Shown here: one piece after another, positions 11,459-23,867 of the stretch
Layout: every line of letters begins with the position of its first letter
Numbering within the stretch: position 1 is the first letter of the stretch
NCBI GenBank assembly: GCA_014905825.1
Contig: JACGCN010000010.1
Span: forward strand, 1,721,987 to 1,785,986
DNA length: 64,000 nucleotides
Origin: Lyophyllum atratum
Taxonomy: Eukaryota > Basidiomycota > Agaricomycetes > Agaricales > Lyophyllaceae
Direction: 5' to 3'
Made by a program: the position numbers and the translations under genes
Notes under the pieces: generated by a model
The model's input: only the letters and a program-made list of their open reading frames with translations
The model's database searches: none
What the model was told of the DNA's origin: nothing

Positions 11459-13029
11459 TTAGAAGTGTGCAGTCATTGCATGCTTTTCGTAGGTTTTACC
11501 CCCCTCCTTTCCAACAGGTGTTATGGGAGCCTCCATCGAAGCTTTCTCTACATCAACCTCATTCTGCACACTTGTCGCACTTAGCGATGCCTGAGTTGGC
11601 TCTGTACTTGCCGTACTTCTGAGATGTGGAACGGCAAAAGAAAGATGACCAAATGTCGCCGGACGAGGTCCAGGACTGCGCGCGCGTTGGTCGTCGGGGG
11701 TATTAATGTATGTGATTCCATAAATGTCCACGAACGAACGCTGAAAGTTCACGAATACGATCACGAGGGTAGGACATCGCCTATGCAGAATATAGATGAG
11801 TTGGAGCCAGAGGGAGAGCGACCAAGGGGCCAATATGAGAATCGTTCAGCTCACCGACAGTAGAGTATATGTCGCAAAGAAAACTTCCCCGGTTATGAAT
11901 TGTGCTGAGCCTTGCCCATTGTTGTCAGGTACAAGAGTTAGAATCAGCGTGACTATCTATGGGATGAAGGGTCATATTAGCACATCTATGGACCTCCCGG
12001 CGAAGACAAGCAGGCCTACCTGGAGTGCGCCGTAGACGACCCCGGATTCTATGAGAACAATCAACACATTTTGCACCTGGGACTTTCGTCCGCTCAGCCC
12101 CAAGTTTTTCACGACGACTTTTCGATGGGACCTATCAAAAGTCAATAGCCGTTCCCGGACATACCAGGACTTGATGACGCACCATAACTTGTAACCAATG
12201 AGCAGCGTGGCGGTGGCATTAGTCGCGATTGACAGCGAAATGCTAGCAGTGAGCAAGTTGCCAGTGATTATGTTTAATCCATCAACCGCGTCGGCGATCA
12301 CAGCTGGGTTGACCTGGAGGGCAATGTACGCGAACGAGGTCGCTGGTGAGGAGGATGCGTAAGAATATGTCAAGGGCACTATGTAAAAGAACAATGTAAT
12401 CACCAATGAGGCCAATCCATAGAGCCACTGAGGGAACCATGACCCATTTTTGCTGAGGGAAGAGGACCCAAGCTCTCCAGAGGACGACCGCGTCACTGAT
12501 AATAGGCTAAACAACCCAGTCAGAGGAGAATGGAAAGCAATTACTTCCAGGAAAGCGTGCCAGGATTTGAGTTGTCCACATGATAATTGAATTCGGTTGA
12601 TACTCCTTCGAGACCACGTTCGCAAACCTCTCCGGCAATGATAGTTCAGGATTCTCCACGAGTCCTGATCGCACGAGAATGGTCGCGCCTGCTAGTTGGG
12701 CCGCCAAGTGTAGGGAAGCAATGATGAAGCTGAGAAGAGTTACTGCAAACATTGCGCGTTGAGGCAGATTCTTGAGGCCTCGCCGGCTATGATAATTATA
12801 ACTCAGTAACGCAGAGGAAATATGCAATGGAGGGTCACCGAACATGATCATTGCCGTTGATATCGCGAAAAGCAAGATAAAGACGCCTGTATGATGCGTC
12901 AAACATGGTACGCATCCTAAGAATTCAGAATCACATACCATAGAGCATCGTAAGCGTTAGGAGCCAAGACAGCCCACCGATCAACCCGAGCCCCAGTCCT
13001 TGAAGCATCGCTGTTTCTTCTGGCGTCAT
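11459..13029 (-). CDS. Polytopic membrane protein, Agaricomycete family of unknown function
   Basis: Starts at 13029 with MTPEETAMLQGLGLGLIGGL. The first intron is 12938-12887 (phase 1, joining Y-G-VFILLFAISTAMIM). Hydrophobic segments near 13000, 12880, 12730, 12390, 12220, 12040 and 11750 suggest about seven helices. The C-terminal part (RCPTLVIVFVNFQRS) and a cytosolic tail complete a layout common in mushroom genomes without a known role. Later introns near 12028-11965 and 11870-11795 can be read in phase. One problem remains: between about 12480 and 12380 the frame coding WRAWVLFPQQKW and the frame coding VITLFFYIVPLTYSYA differ, and only a 40-nt intron that removes the first motif, or a 25-nt one, would join them. 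Either the intron is unusual or there is a frameshift. Confidence 0.65.
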
Positions 13030-14675
13030 GATCGAGCCGAGGGGTGGAGCTGTAGGCAGTTCAGCTCAGGGATTATATACCTGAACTTGGAGGCAGACTC
13101 AAGTGGTGCAGGACCCTGAGCCACCATTTGATTGGGTGATGCGCCGAAGACCAAGACGCAGCTCGAGGCTCGTGGCAGAATAGGGTCTCGTGTGTCATAA
13201 CGGGTGTTGCCCCTCTAGTTTGCCATGTTCATAAAGTAGGCAGATAAAGCCTCACCCAACGAGAGGACATGTTGTACTTTGGCGAAGTTGTCGTCAAGTG
13301 CTGGACGATAAGATTATGATGTGAGGCACAGCTGCGTGGCAGCTAATCTGTCACCTGCCCGTAGAATGGAAGACGTCGATCTTTTGTGATACTCGAAATG
13401 ACCGGATCGCGGCGGTGCATTGGTGCATCCGTGGAATACATAGAGTCCTTGAATTGATCAAGGCTACTATAATTAGAGTTTGGCGGCGCAGGATAGGGTA
13501 TCCAACTCACTTACTGAAGGAGTTGAAACAGGAGTCCGTTGATCTCCTGAAAACACATTGTTGAGTTCGGCGTAACTGAGGACATCAAAATTTGCTCAGA
13601 TTCGCCATATCTGCGGGCGGTAAACATCATCATCCGATGGAATGCGGGGGTGCATTGCTATTTGCATGCAGGGCTGCGAGCCTCCAAGAATGGCGCCCAT
13701 CTCGGCATCAAGCCAAAGTCAGTGATTTCACTAGTTTCTTTGGGCTGTATGTGTAGACCTATATGAAGGTTCAGACCCAACAACATTCCTCTCCGTGAGG
13801 ACTCCCTGGGAGCGTTATGTAGCTGTTAGAGCCTTACCTAGGGGGCCCATAAGAGTTATGTATATCGTGTTTCGAAAACAAGTTGCTGCACCTACACGGT
13901 GGCCCAGCGCCCAACACGCGCCCCCAATGATGACCGTAAGATCATCAATTGATCAATCAAGCCACCGATATTTCGCCTTCGGGGTCTAATGGGACATAGC
14001 GCCGTGGAGGCCAGCACGTACGTTATGGGTTGAGTCAAGAACAATATCACTTTTAGTACTCTTGGAGAGGCAAGTGTCAATGGTTCGAAGTTACAGGGCG
14101 TCGCCTTCAAGGCGACGTTGCACCGAGTCCTGAACCCTCCTACATCGCGACTCCTTCTCAGAGGTTCTGTGAACGTAGTCAATTGGTCATATTGATAATA
14201 GCAAAACCGACAAACCATACCTCTTGGATCGGCATACTCCTCAGTGTATCTCCTCCAGACGACATTTACGGCAAGTCGTTGACCGCTCCAGCGCAAGGTT
14301 CTCAGTCTCGGCTTTCTAAAAACACCCAACCTTCAGACCCCAAAAGAGCCCAGAACTGAGAAAAAAGAAGACACTAACAATATCGCGATCGCAGTCTTTT
14401 AAAGAACCAGATCCAACGTCTTCGCTGCGTTCGCCGCCTTATTCTCCTCCTTCAACGCCTCCTGTATCGCCCGTTTTCTGAATCTCCCTCAAATCCACAA
14501 GCAGGCTCTCAAATTCCAATTCCTCTTTGAACTCGTCCCCTTAGGTTTTCCTACTTCGCGACAAAACGCCGATCGGTGAAGTTGGATGTCGCGTATCCGG
14601 TCGCACGTTGCTGAGCCTCTTCGGCTTTTTTAGGCTTTTTCATATTCGGCAGCCAGGTCGAAGAGACTGTTGACT
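13030..14675. other. No supported gene
   Basis: The longest frame (13892-14329, minus, 145 codons) has no recognisable domain and no clear splice partners. I see no ordered repeat. Confidence 0.45.
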
Positions 14676-14849
14676 TGGTCCATGAGACACGAGAATTCGC
14701 GGGAGGATTGGGATGCGACAGGCTTGACGTTGTCTTAGAAGACGATAAGTTTGGCCGACGAGTGGTCCATGAGACACAAGAATTCGCGTGAAGATTGGGA
14801 TGCGGCAGGTTTGACCTCGCCTTGGAAGACGAGGAAAGTTTGGCTCCGA
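14676..14849. repeat. Two-copy 87-bp tandem repeat
   Basis: Units start at 14676 and 14763, both with TGGTCCATGAGACAC, and run to GTTTGGC plus a short tail. The copies differ by roughly ten substitutions and small indels. No coding role is evident. Confidence 0.8.
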
Positions 14850-16651
14850 CGACAATGTTGTGGCTGACGAGTACAGCATCATAGGCGGTGCTCTTGCTAT
14901 TTAGTTTGCACTCTAATACAAAGGTAGTTCAGACACTGTATGAAAGTAAGCATTCAAAAGTGTGGGTTGCTCGCGACTCACATTCATTGGAACTTCTGCT
15001 CCTCGTCGCGATCATCAACACAAACTTCGTAAGGGCCCGTTTGCCGGGTGGCCTCTATACTCTATATAGTAAGACCTCCCGGACTAGGATAATACAGCTG
15101 AAGAATGGATATACCTACATAACCTAACATCGCATGCTTTGATGCGCACGACAGGCATGGAAGAGACGGTCGATAGTGGTTGTGACCAACATGGCATGAC
15201 GAACGCTGGACGAACGCATCTGACAAGTTCAATCACGCATCTTATCTTATCTTCTTCAAACAACCGAGTCAGACGACATGTCACAAAACTCGTTCACCAC
15301 CACACCGAGTTCTTTGGACGTCGCACGAATCGTGAACGTTGAACATGGTCACATCTGGCCACTAGGGCCGATGTCGGTGAAAAATTATCAAAGGATTATG
15401 GTGCTTGGTCGTACGTCTGACGCACTTTAAAAATACCAGCGATTCATCTAGTCGTAGCCTCATCAGTTTCTTCGACTCATCTGCATAATCCACAACGTAG
15501 TGTCATGCACTGTTCACGATGCCATTTTAGCCCTCAGCATAGTGCTCACCTTGCGCTCCTTTCCTGGTTTCCCTCACCATCGCGAATCATGACGCCGCTC
15601 CTTGAATATCCTGCACAGTAGGCCATATCAGTGATATCACTGCCAATGAGGTGGTTCAATTGATAAGAGCCTAGAGGCAGTACCATAGGATGCTTATGGC
15701 ATCGGATATCGGGCCTAGTGGAGAGGCAATTGCAGGTCCCTGGAAAGATCCCGACATCGTGCTTCATCGTGCAGTAGGCCAAGTCTTAGGTAAGTTCAAA
15801 GCTGGGCGCAGCTCCGACTCGCAGACGCAGCTTGGTGAAAAGGCGCTCAGCGACTCCTTGCTGCTAATCTGTAAAGCTGCTTACGCGATGAGTACTAGCA
15901 CTCCTGGCGGGGAACAGATTTTCTTGAGAAAAACCTATTAGATAAATGTCTTCTCAGTTCCGATTAGTTTTTCTTGAGATAAATTTTAAGTTAATATTTC
16001 GAAAAATATAAGAAAATATTAAAAAATATCCGAAGTTTTGTCTGAGAAATACAAAGCCTTTATCCTGCTTTTATCTCCTGAAAATGGTTGGAAAAAGGTA
16101 AGGTTTTTCCTAACTCTTTCACAGGAAAAAGGTGACGTCTATCCCATGTGTTTTTCTCGAGATTCCTTTATCATTTTTCTTTCAGGTTTTTCCAAAGAAA
16201 ATCTATATGTTTTTCCTTAGAAGCGAGATAGAAAGACAAAATGTTTTTCCTAACAAGCACGTAACAGTAAAACGTCACGTTTTTCCTAGGCAAAAGGGCG
16301 GGAAGCAGGATTCGCGTCGCTCATGGTCACGAAGATCGCGCGCTCAATGGCTCACTCAGCGACGCGAGTCGCGCGACATGCCGCGTTAACTGGATCATTT
16401 CCCCAAGTATGGATTACAGTACATAGCGACGTAAATCACAAAGTAGTAGGTACAAGTAGTCAGGTAGAGTAGGTCGTGTCTGAGAGTGTATGGTAAAGAA
16501 TGAAGAGAAGAGGAAGCGTCCGACAGCGAGTCGGCGGGGGAGCCTCTTCGCGTAAAACCTGTGATCTCCCAGAATTCACATATGTATACCCTACATTTGC
16601 AGCGAGAAGTATGTTTTGATATTTTGATCGTTTGGTTTCCATCCACTACAT
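14850..16651. other. Gene-poor stretch with an AT-rich block
   Basis: No supported gene. From about 15950 to 16290 base composition turns sharply AT-rich, and the string GTTTTTCC (or TTTTTCCT) recurs at least five times (about 16103, 16185, 16209, 16242, 16279). This may be the remains of a mobile element. Confidence 0.45.
16309..16370. repeat. 13-bp inverted repeat, 36-bp loop
   Basis: Arms 16309-16321 (GATTCGCGTCGCT) and 16358-16370 (AGCGACGCGAGTC) are complementary except for one base. They lie at the edge of the AT-rich block. Confidence 0.5.
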
Positions 16652-17041
16652 CTAACCTTGGATGGCGATGACACCACCGTCAACCGTCTCCCCAATTGCC
16701 ATCTTTACCGTGACGTCGTTGGCATTGGCCAGTCGTACTTGATTCGGATCATTGAAGTCTGGGTTTTCCAGAGTGCAGGAAGAGGACGCACGCTTAGTAC
16801 ACTTGAAACAACCTGTGGTGTTCGCACTCGAGTTTTACTTTCAGTGCACCTCCCTTTCTTAACTCGCGGCCTTTTCCCAAATGTACGAGTCGTCAGTATA
16901 GGGTACAGGATCACGAATACAACGTATGAATTCATGCACTCGTTGTATGCTCAAATACGGCGTGATCGCTTCTATGCACATGAACAACGAGTGTAATGCA
17001 AAGGTCGTTGCTGTCGAACATGGCGGTCTCGGTCCAGACAT
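16652..17041 (-). CDS. C-terminal exons of an unidentified protein (doubtful)
   Basis: Two minus-strand exons join in phase across a 51-nt intron (16863-16813): one ending YTDDSYIWEKAA, the other reading SCFKCTKRASSSCTLENP and later VRLANANDVTVKMAIGE and GGVIAIQG before TAG at 16654-16652. The last exon has strong protein-like character. Upstream, more than one frame looks coding on both strands, and I could not settle the 5' structure. No family recognised. It could be a decayed gene. Confidence 0.35.
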
Positions 17042-17848
17042 GATTCACGTCTTTCGGCTCGTCGACTGGAAGGTTTGGCTGAGGTCACGAGTAACTATGA
17101 CACCGGTCTATGCGTACCTTTCCTTGCGTAAAAGTTTGTGCTGACACTGATATCACGTCAAGTCGCCATGGTGTTGTATCGGGTTATGTGGAGGACTGCG
17201 AAGTCGGTGATGAAGTGCAACTGCCAATCGAACGGTGAGAAGCAAACGAAAGGAGTAATGACAATCGACTTAAACTATACACAGCAGGCGCCGTTCCGCC
17301 GCATCGCCCATCACTTTTGGTTTGCGCAATTGCTGAATGACTAGGTACTTTACCTGCGTCTACTCCAAGCCACATAGATGTATCTCCTCCTTGAATCTTT
17401 GCCTCGGATTCCAACCGTATCTTGCAAAGTCGCACATCTACACACCGCCTAGTGGCCCGTGGGTGTTCAACTACAAGGGTGATTACCGCCCATTCAACAC
17501 GCTCCAGGCATCATGGAAACTGATGTGAGTCAGCTGAGCCACTCGCGTTGGGAGGGTGTAACACATAGACGAAGGGAGCGTCTTGGGTCAGCTACTAGTA
17601 TGTTTTTGACTTTTTTGATGGTAAACATTGCCGCCGTTCTGACATGACTACGGAGGTCCGTCTATACTCGAGCCTGAAGGAAGTTGTTCATCCCTGTCCC
17701 AGCCCTTTGAGTGGCGCGGTGAGGTTGCATTCAGTCTTCAATGTCGCCTTTGCAAATTCTTCACAAAGAAGGCCACGCATTACAAGCAGCCTTTTTGTAA
17801 AAGATACAGTTGGATTGGCCATCCGAACGGTTCCATATCAGTTTAAGA
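17042..17848. other. Unresolved stretch, possible gene remnants
   Basis: Plus-strand 17340-17525 reads HIYTPPSGPWVFNYKGDY, which looks protein-like, but minus-strand frames in the same place do too. Probably contains the 5' part of the doubtful minus-strand gene and the 3' flank of the transposase. No terminal repeat of the transposon identified. Confidence 0.3.
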
Positions 17849-20800
17849 CTACATATCCTAGGATAGAGTTAATCAGATGCAATGCGAGAAAGAGAGAATG
17901 TGACATACACGTCGTAATGAGACTGCGACGATAACTTCCTTGTCAGTATCCCATGCAGGCACCTCGCACTTGGCAAAGTGGGTATCAACGTCGGACAGTG
18001 GCTTGGCCTCCAGTTTGGAGGCAAGATCCCGACCCCACAGTCGTGCTCCCAACTCTGGGTATCTTTGATAAGGATCGAACACCGCGTTGGCAGACTCATG
18101 ACGTCGAACCACAAGCCAGGTTCCCCGGAGGCTGTTCTTGTTGGAATCCAGAAACTGCACAATGACCTGGATGGAGTACGGGGTTGCCGAATCCCTGAAC
18201 ATGACACAACTATTTCCTTCATGCCTATGCTGAGTAGTGTACGAAAGCCCTTGGTATCGGATATGAGTTCTGAGGTGCGCCTCGGTCGGAACAAGCCTAT
18301 CCCCTTGGACTTCTTTGAAGAGCGAGAATAACGTAGTGGATAGCGGAGCTGTGTTCCCTACCAGGGCACTCAGTCCATTCACGAAATCTTCGAGATTTTC
18401 TTCGCCATCGTCAGCATCGAGGGTCTCTGATTGTTCGAGAACATCAGGGGTGAGGGTACTACGAGCCTCTGGTCGGACGAGGGTGTCGAACATCTGGGCG
18501 CAGTTTCGAATGGCTTGTGGGCAAGTGCTTTTCTTAAAAAGACCGCGGAAGTTCGATGTTCGGTGCCAAGACCGCACTATTGTTTCCTCGTACTCGCCTA
18601 AGGAAGATTCAGTAAATATGCACAAATGATGGAGCTCCAGTCTCACCAGGCTTGTGGTTTGTTGAAATCCGTTGGAGCATGCCGATGACTCTTTCAAAGG
18701 GGAATGCCCACCATCCGGGTGCGGGGCCATACATCTGCAAGAAATCTGGGATGTGCATGGCCATGTGGTGGTTTGGGTGAGGTTCATAGAAGGGGAAGAG
18801 ACGTTCAAGCTCCCGACGATATTCCACCATAAGCTGCAGGTAACGATCACAGTGTTTTTTCGAAGTGACTCGCGAAGACCCGATGACAATGGCAGACAGA
18901 AGCAGCATTGTCAGGTGTAAGAGATCCTGGCGTTCCTGACCGATGTCAGGCTCTGACCACAGTCGAATCAACGTAACTGGCAGGTATAACGACCCAACCA
19001 TCCTCCATTGGTCAGACTTCAACTTTGGCCCCGACGAGGAGAGGGTAGTCGGCACAGACGTCACCCACGATGGCTTGACGATATTCCCCAGATCGGACCA
19101 CAGTGCTTCCATCTCCTCTGTGGTGAACACATTGCCATTTGTTAGGGTGACGGTGACTTCCACTTGCTCCACTCGCTGTTATGCATGTTCGTAAGCATCA
19201 TGCGAAGATAGAGATAAGAACGCAGCACATACCCATTTCAGGATACTTCTAGCATAGTCAATCTTTTGCAACTTCGAACCTGTTGGGAAGCAATTATAAC
19301 CACGCGCAATATATATGAGTGAGGGCAGATGTGTCTTGTCGGCCCACTTCTTGACAGCCTCTTCGAATTGTGGATCTTCCGTGTCATGGAACTCGAGCGG
19401 CTTTTTCAACCAATTAAGGAAGGACCGGAGGCTGCTGAGTGGGCGCTTTGTTATGGGCATAGGATTTTCGGGCCCGGTTTTGATCTTTCCGAGGAATCCT
19501 GTAACTGTTACTTCTTCATCTGGTTTCTTCCGATTATAACCCAGAATGTTTTGGAAGTGTTCCTTGATCAGTCCTAGAAAAAGATTGTGCATGACGTCGA
19601 CGACGAGAAAGGTAGAAGGGTTGTAGTATGGTAGTCTGAGAAGCGCAGACCACCGTAGAGCGGTTTCTTCAAAAAGTTTGTCTGCTTCTTCTTTGCTAGG
19701 AGCATCGCGAAAGCTTTCTGCCTGCTCCCGGCAGGTCTCGCCCGTTCGTAATGTCCAGTTTTGATAATCGTAGTGGGCGTACATGTGTTGCGATCTGCGG
19801 CATAAGCATCGTGTGCAGAATAACTCATGGGCGAAGGCACCGAACCCTCCTGTCTTTCGTCCTCCCGGTAGGTCACAGATGACGACAATAAGTGCGCAAA
19901 GGATCAAGCGCTTCCTCCAGTCGCAAGTCAGGGTGAACTCCACACCTGTCCAGAGCTCCAAGAAGGCATCCACGATCGGTTCGAGGTAGGGATTGATGGC
20001 ATCGAGCGGCGGCTCTTTGGGACCTGGCACGACCTGGGAAAACATGTTTTCCGGCTTGTAACGTTCCTCTATGGGGATGTTCAAGCAGGCCAGTGTTATC
20101 ACACCCACGGAAATCTTCTTCCCCGCCGCCATGATACGAAGTGGATTGAAGAAATCGAGACTAAGGGAGAAGAGGTAGTGGCCAGCATCGCTACCGCCCC
20201 ACTGGCTGAAATGTGTTTTGTTGTCAGGGCCCTTGAAGTTTCGTATGTTCGAACCGTGGAAGATGTCGGTCAACAGCCCATCCTCTGTCACTTCCATCTT
20301 ATCCCAAGCTTTATCCATGGTTTTCTCGTAACCAGACCGGGATAGCAAGCCTGCTAACCAGTCTTTGAAGTCGAACACCACATATTGTTTGATAGGAACA
20401 TAAATTTTGTGTTTGCCGACAGTCTTTGGGCGCGTCAGTAGTTCTTTGCAGCGGGAGCCATACTTCTTGGCGTTACACTTCTCTCGATAGATGGGAATGT
20501 CTTTGGTGTAGCTCGGTGGATATATCGCATGGCACTTGGGGCATACCGCGTACACTTCTGACTTCCCGTCGACGGTAAATGGCTTCCCTGCAGCCCGTAT
20601 ATCTCGGGGGAAGTTCTCGACGAGATTATTGAAGTAATCCGGCAGATAGTCTGAATTCAGCGCTTTTTTGACCGCGAACTCGATGATGTACTTGGTCAAG
20701 GTAAATAGCCAGAACGTCCCGCGACGGGGCAGGCGAAGGATGACATGGCAGACTGTGACCATTAGCATGACAACCTGTAGCAGTGGCTTGACTCCTTCGA

Positions 20801-21533
20801 ATAGTGGTTGATGGTGTTTGCCTGGCAAACGGTGGAGATATTAGTATTTGACCAACTGAACCAATATCTTTGGGATCTAACCTGTGTCATAACTGGGCGT
20901 ACCCTGTGCGAAGTGCTCCTCGTCCAGCTTTTCCAGCACCACTCTCCATGTTTCAATCGCACCTCTACAGTCCGCCTCGACATCCTGCAGGCACAGATAT
21001 ACTTGGCGATGTATTGCCACCACCGCTGGGGTCTTCACAAACGATATCGTCTGGAGCTTTGTGGACTCCAGTGCGATGGAACTAGCGATGCTGTTGAGCT
21101 CCCCCAGTGCGCGGTCTATGGATGACCTGTCCACGATGCTCGGAGCCACCCCAATGTCCGAGATTTGACGTTTGAGGGAGGCGAGAGTGTCCTGTACCAT
21201 GTCGGCGTCCCGCAGCATCTTCTTAGCCCTCTCTACATTGTTATGCGGGAGGCGGGTGAGCGGTTCGACCGCGCCCGGGAACGAGGAAGCATCAGAATTT
21301 GCGATGTTGAGTCTGCCAAGAGCGTCTATAACCTCGGCCTCGTGCTTAGCTGTCGCTCGCGCTGCAGCCTCAGTAGACGCGGCGTAAGCGTCAATTTGCC
21401 CCTGCTTAATATCTTCCTTAGCATGCTTTCGAAATGTACGGGCATCCACAAGGAAGCCTGCCTGGCCATCAGCCGTTTTAAATTCGCCACATCCATGAGA
21501 GACACAGCAGCAGCGTAAGGTTGGATTTGGCAT
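17849..21533 (-). CDS. Plavaka/CACTA-like (Tnp2-type) transposase
   Basis: DNA transposase of the EnSpm/CACTA-related group common in mushrooms. The start at 21533 gives MPNPTLRCCCVSHGCG with a cysteine cluster. Four introns fit in phase: 20881-20822, 19232-19176, one near 18650-18610 after QRISTNHKPG, and a short last one giving a tiny terminal exon. Family landmarks: FEGVKPLLQVVMLMVTVCHVI, an ICDLPGGRKTGGFGAF segment before a C..C-rich knuckle, YDYQNWTLRTGE, LLRLPYYNPSTFLVVDVMHN then LFLGLIKEHF, and WAFPFERVIGMLQRISTNHK. All exons are open with no internal stop, so the gene may be intact and recently active. Family naming is from memory of landmarks, not a search. The TET/JBP gene at 44853-50671 is not part of this element. 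Confidence 0.85.
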
Positions 21534-21752
21534 AGGAATAGCCAATAGTCGTTAATATGAAGTAGGGAACAGCGTATGGGGGGAAGACTGATGATGGTTG
21601 CGATTGAGGAAGGGTAATCGATGATAAGATGAGGGATCATCACGCCATCTGAGCAGGCATATGCTGCGTCGTGCCGGCTCAACAACAAAAACACGGGACT
21701 TGAGAATCTTCCCCGACATTATTCCGTACTACAAGAAGACCTAACTAAGAAA

Positions 21753-23622
21753 CTAATCGAGTTTGAGCTTCCTTCCATGCTTGCGCAGCAACTTCAAAAC
21801 CTCAGGATAACCATATATGACGAGCGGGTCGGGCACCGCTTGAAACTCCATGCGGCAGCTTGGACAGGTGGATGCCGTGTTAGACCATTGATTGATGCAC
21901 TGTATACAGAACATATGCCCGCAATTGAGCCTGAGCATAGTCAGATTAATTAAAGTCACAGAGGCAATGGAATCACCTTGTCGGTGTTCGCATGACGGTG
22001 TAACACACGCAGCACTCGAAGAGGGAGCGCACTGCACGTACAATCTACATGAGATCATTTGTCTTTGGTCTAGAAAAGAGATCTGGAATGCTGCAATGAC
22101 GCACCGCACGCAGGATCTCTGCCTGCTGAGTGACCTAGCAATAGTTGTTAGGGAGTAGGACATTCGGGGTAACGGCACATACCATAGCCAGTTCGTCTTT
22201 GTCTGACTTCCACCTCTGAAGCTGGGTTTGACGTTCAGATTTTCTAGTGTCGAGCTCTCGCTCGAGTAAGATATAGCCCTAGAGAACAGGTCAAAATAGA
22301 AAACGTTGGAGATGAAGCGACGAACTTTACCTCTTCTACTTTCTTCACCCGTTGCACAACCAAGATGTACTGTTTCTCGGAGTCTTTCAATTTCTCAGGA
22401 AGGAGGCGCAGGCTGGTAAGTTCCTTTCCGTCTGTCAGCATGAAATGTTACGATGTTAGGGGTATGACCTTACCTTTGTCAATCTCGCAATCTCCGATAC
22501 CTTTTCATCCACTTCGTGACGAAGAGTGGTCTGACTCCCACAAAGTTCCTGCTGTGCTGTTAGTACAGTGAACATTGTCGTAGGGGTGCGTTCTTGCCTT
22601 TGACAGTCTTGCAGTCTCGTTTAGCCTCTCATCTGCTTGTTGGCGAAGAATGTCATTCGCAATCTCAAGCTCCTTCAGTTTCTCGGACTGGCCGCGAAGA
22701 TCTTGCAGCTCCTGTTCGGTGCATAAGGTCATCAAAAGCGGTGGAGATGGCATCTCTTCACCTTTAGTAAGCCGACTGTTGCATTCTCCTGGCCCCGCGA
22801 TGCCTCTCTAAGGTCATGAAGCTCTTGCGAAATCTCGCGCAGATTCTGCAGGTGCTTCCATTAGAACTTGCTGTGAATTGCAACGGAAAATATCTCCTCG
22901 CCAATACATGTGCCTCTTCAGCTTCCAGCGCCGAACAGCGTTTTTGCGAAAGTTGGTGTTGAGCTTGATGCCTTTATTAGACATATTCAAGGGAGAGATT
23001 AAATGCGATCCTCACCTTCGAAGAGCTTCGTCGTCACGGTGTGGAGATCCTGGCCAAGGAGGGTTAAAGATGTCTGTGTTGGAGGTGGGTTCAAACTAAC
23101 TTGTTGACTACGCGCTTTAAGTTTCGCCATATCTGTTTCCACATTGTGGAGCGCCTAACGTCGTCTGATATCATCTCACGGCAATGGTCTCATGCGTAGA
23201 TACTCACCTTCCGGAGGTCCGCAATTTCTACCTCATTTTTCTCGTTGCGATCATCGAGAATGCTGACTAAGCTCCGACCCTACAATTGCAGAGGATGTTA
23301 GCCACTGGTTGTGTAGACAAGTCACCCAGGCGAGAACCCTCACCGCATGATCGATGTCCACACTCGTCCTCGCCGTACTAGGCTTGTCTTTGAACCAGTT
23401 GTACAACAGGTTCTCTTTCGGCTTGAGACTGCGAGTACTGCGAGGCCTCATAAGAAGGTTGGGTGGGTAGTAGCAGAGAAGAGGGGATAACAGTTCCCAA
23501 TGGAAGGTTGCGGCATATAAACGAGATCTAGGGCGCACGATGCTCTTTGTGCAAAGAAGCGTATCTCCCACGATTTGATCGAGCCATGCCATCGGTGTCT
23601 GGTTCAAAGCACACGTTGACAT
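21753..23622 (-). CDS. Coiled-coil RING-finger protein
   Basis: Likely E3 ubiquitin ligase. The start at 23622 (MSTCALNQTPMAWLDQIVGD) is followed by many short exons coding heptad-rich helix: NEKNEVEIADLRK, ALHNVETDMAKLKA, ELQDLRGQSEKLKELEIAND, LRHEVDEKVSEIARL. The C-terminus is a RING-HC finger built across an intron: ECCVCYTVMRTPTR then LNCGHMFCIQCINQW...CPSCRMEF, with all eight ligands (C-x2-C-x10-C-x-H-x2-C-x2-C-x12-C-x2-C). It ends with PEVLKLLRKHGRKLKLD. One intron (from 22597) begins GC rather than GT, after AAG, the usual context for GC-AG introns. A shorter paralogue lies at 38592-39232. The exact exon count in 22200-23200 is not settled. Confidence 0.75.
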
Positions 23623-23867
23623 GTCCTCCCGACCACCTCTGCTTTGTATGGAGCAAAACTAAGACTGAATTAAGTGGCAAATGATACAGGCGGACAAGAG
23701 GAGTCTATAGTAATATTAGACTTGGGAGACGTCCTTCTCCTCATGATCCTCAGTTACGGAAAGGGACTCGATCATAGCAATACATGCCGATGCAGGCAGA
23801 ACAGCGACAGGCATAGTTTCTCTATTTTAGCCGTCATTTCACAGAAAATAATGTTTCGCCGCTCATC

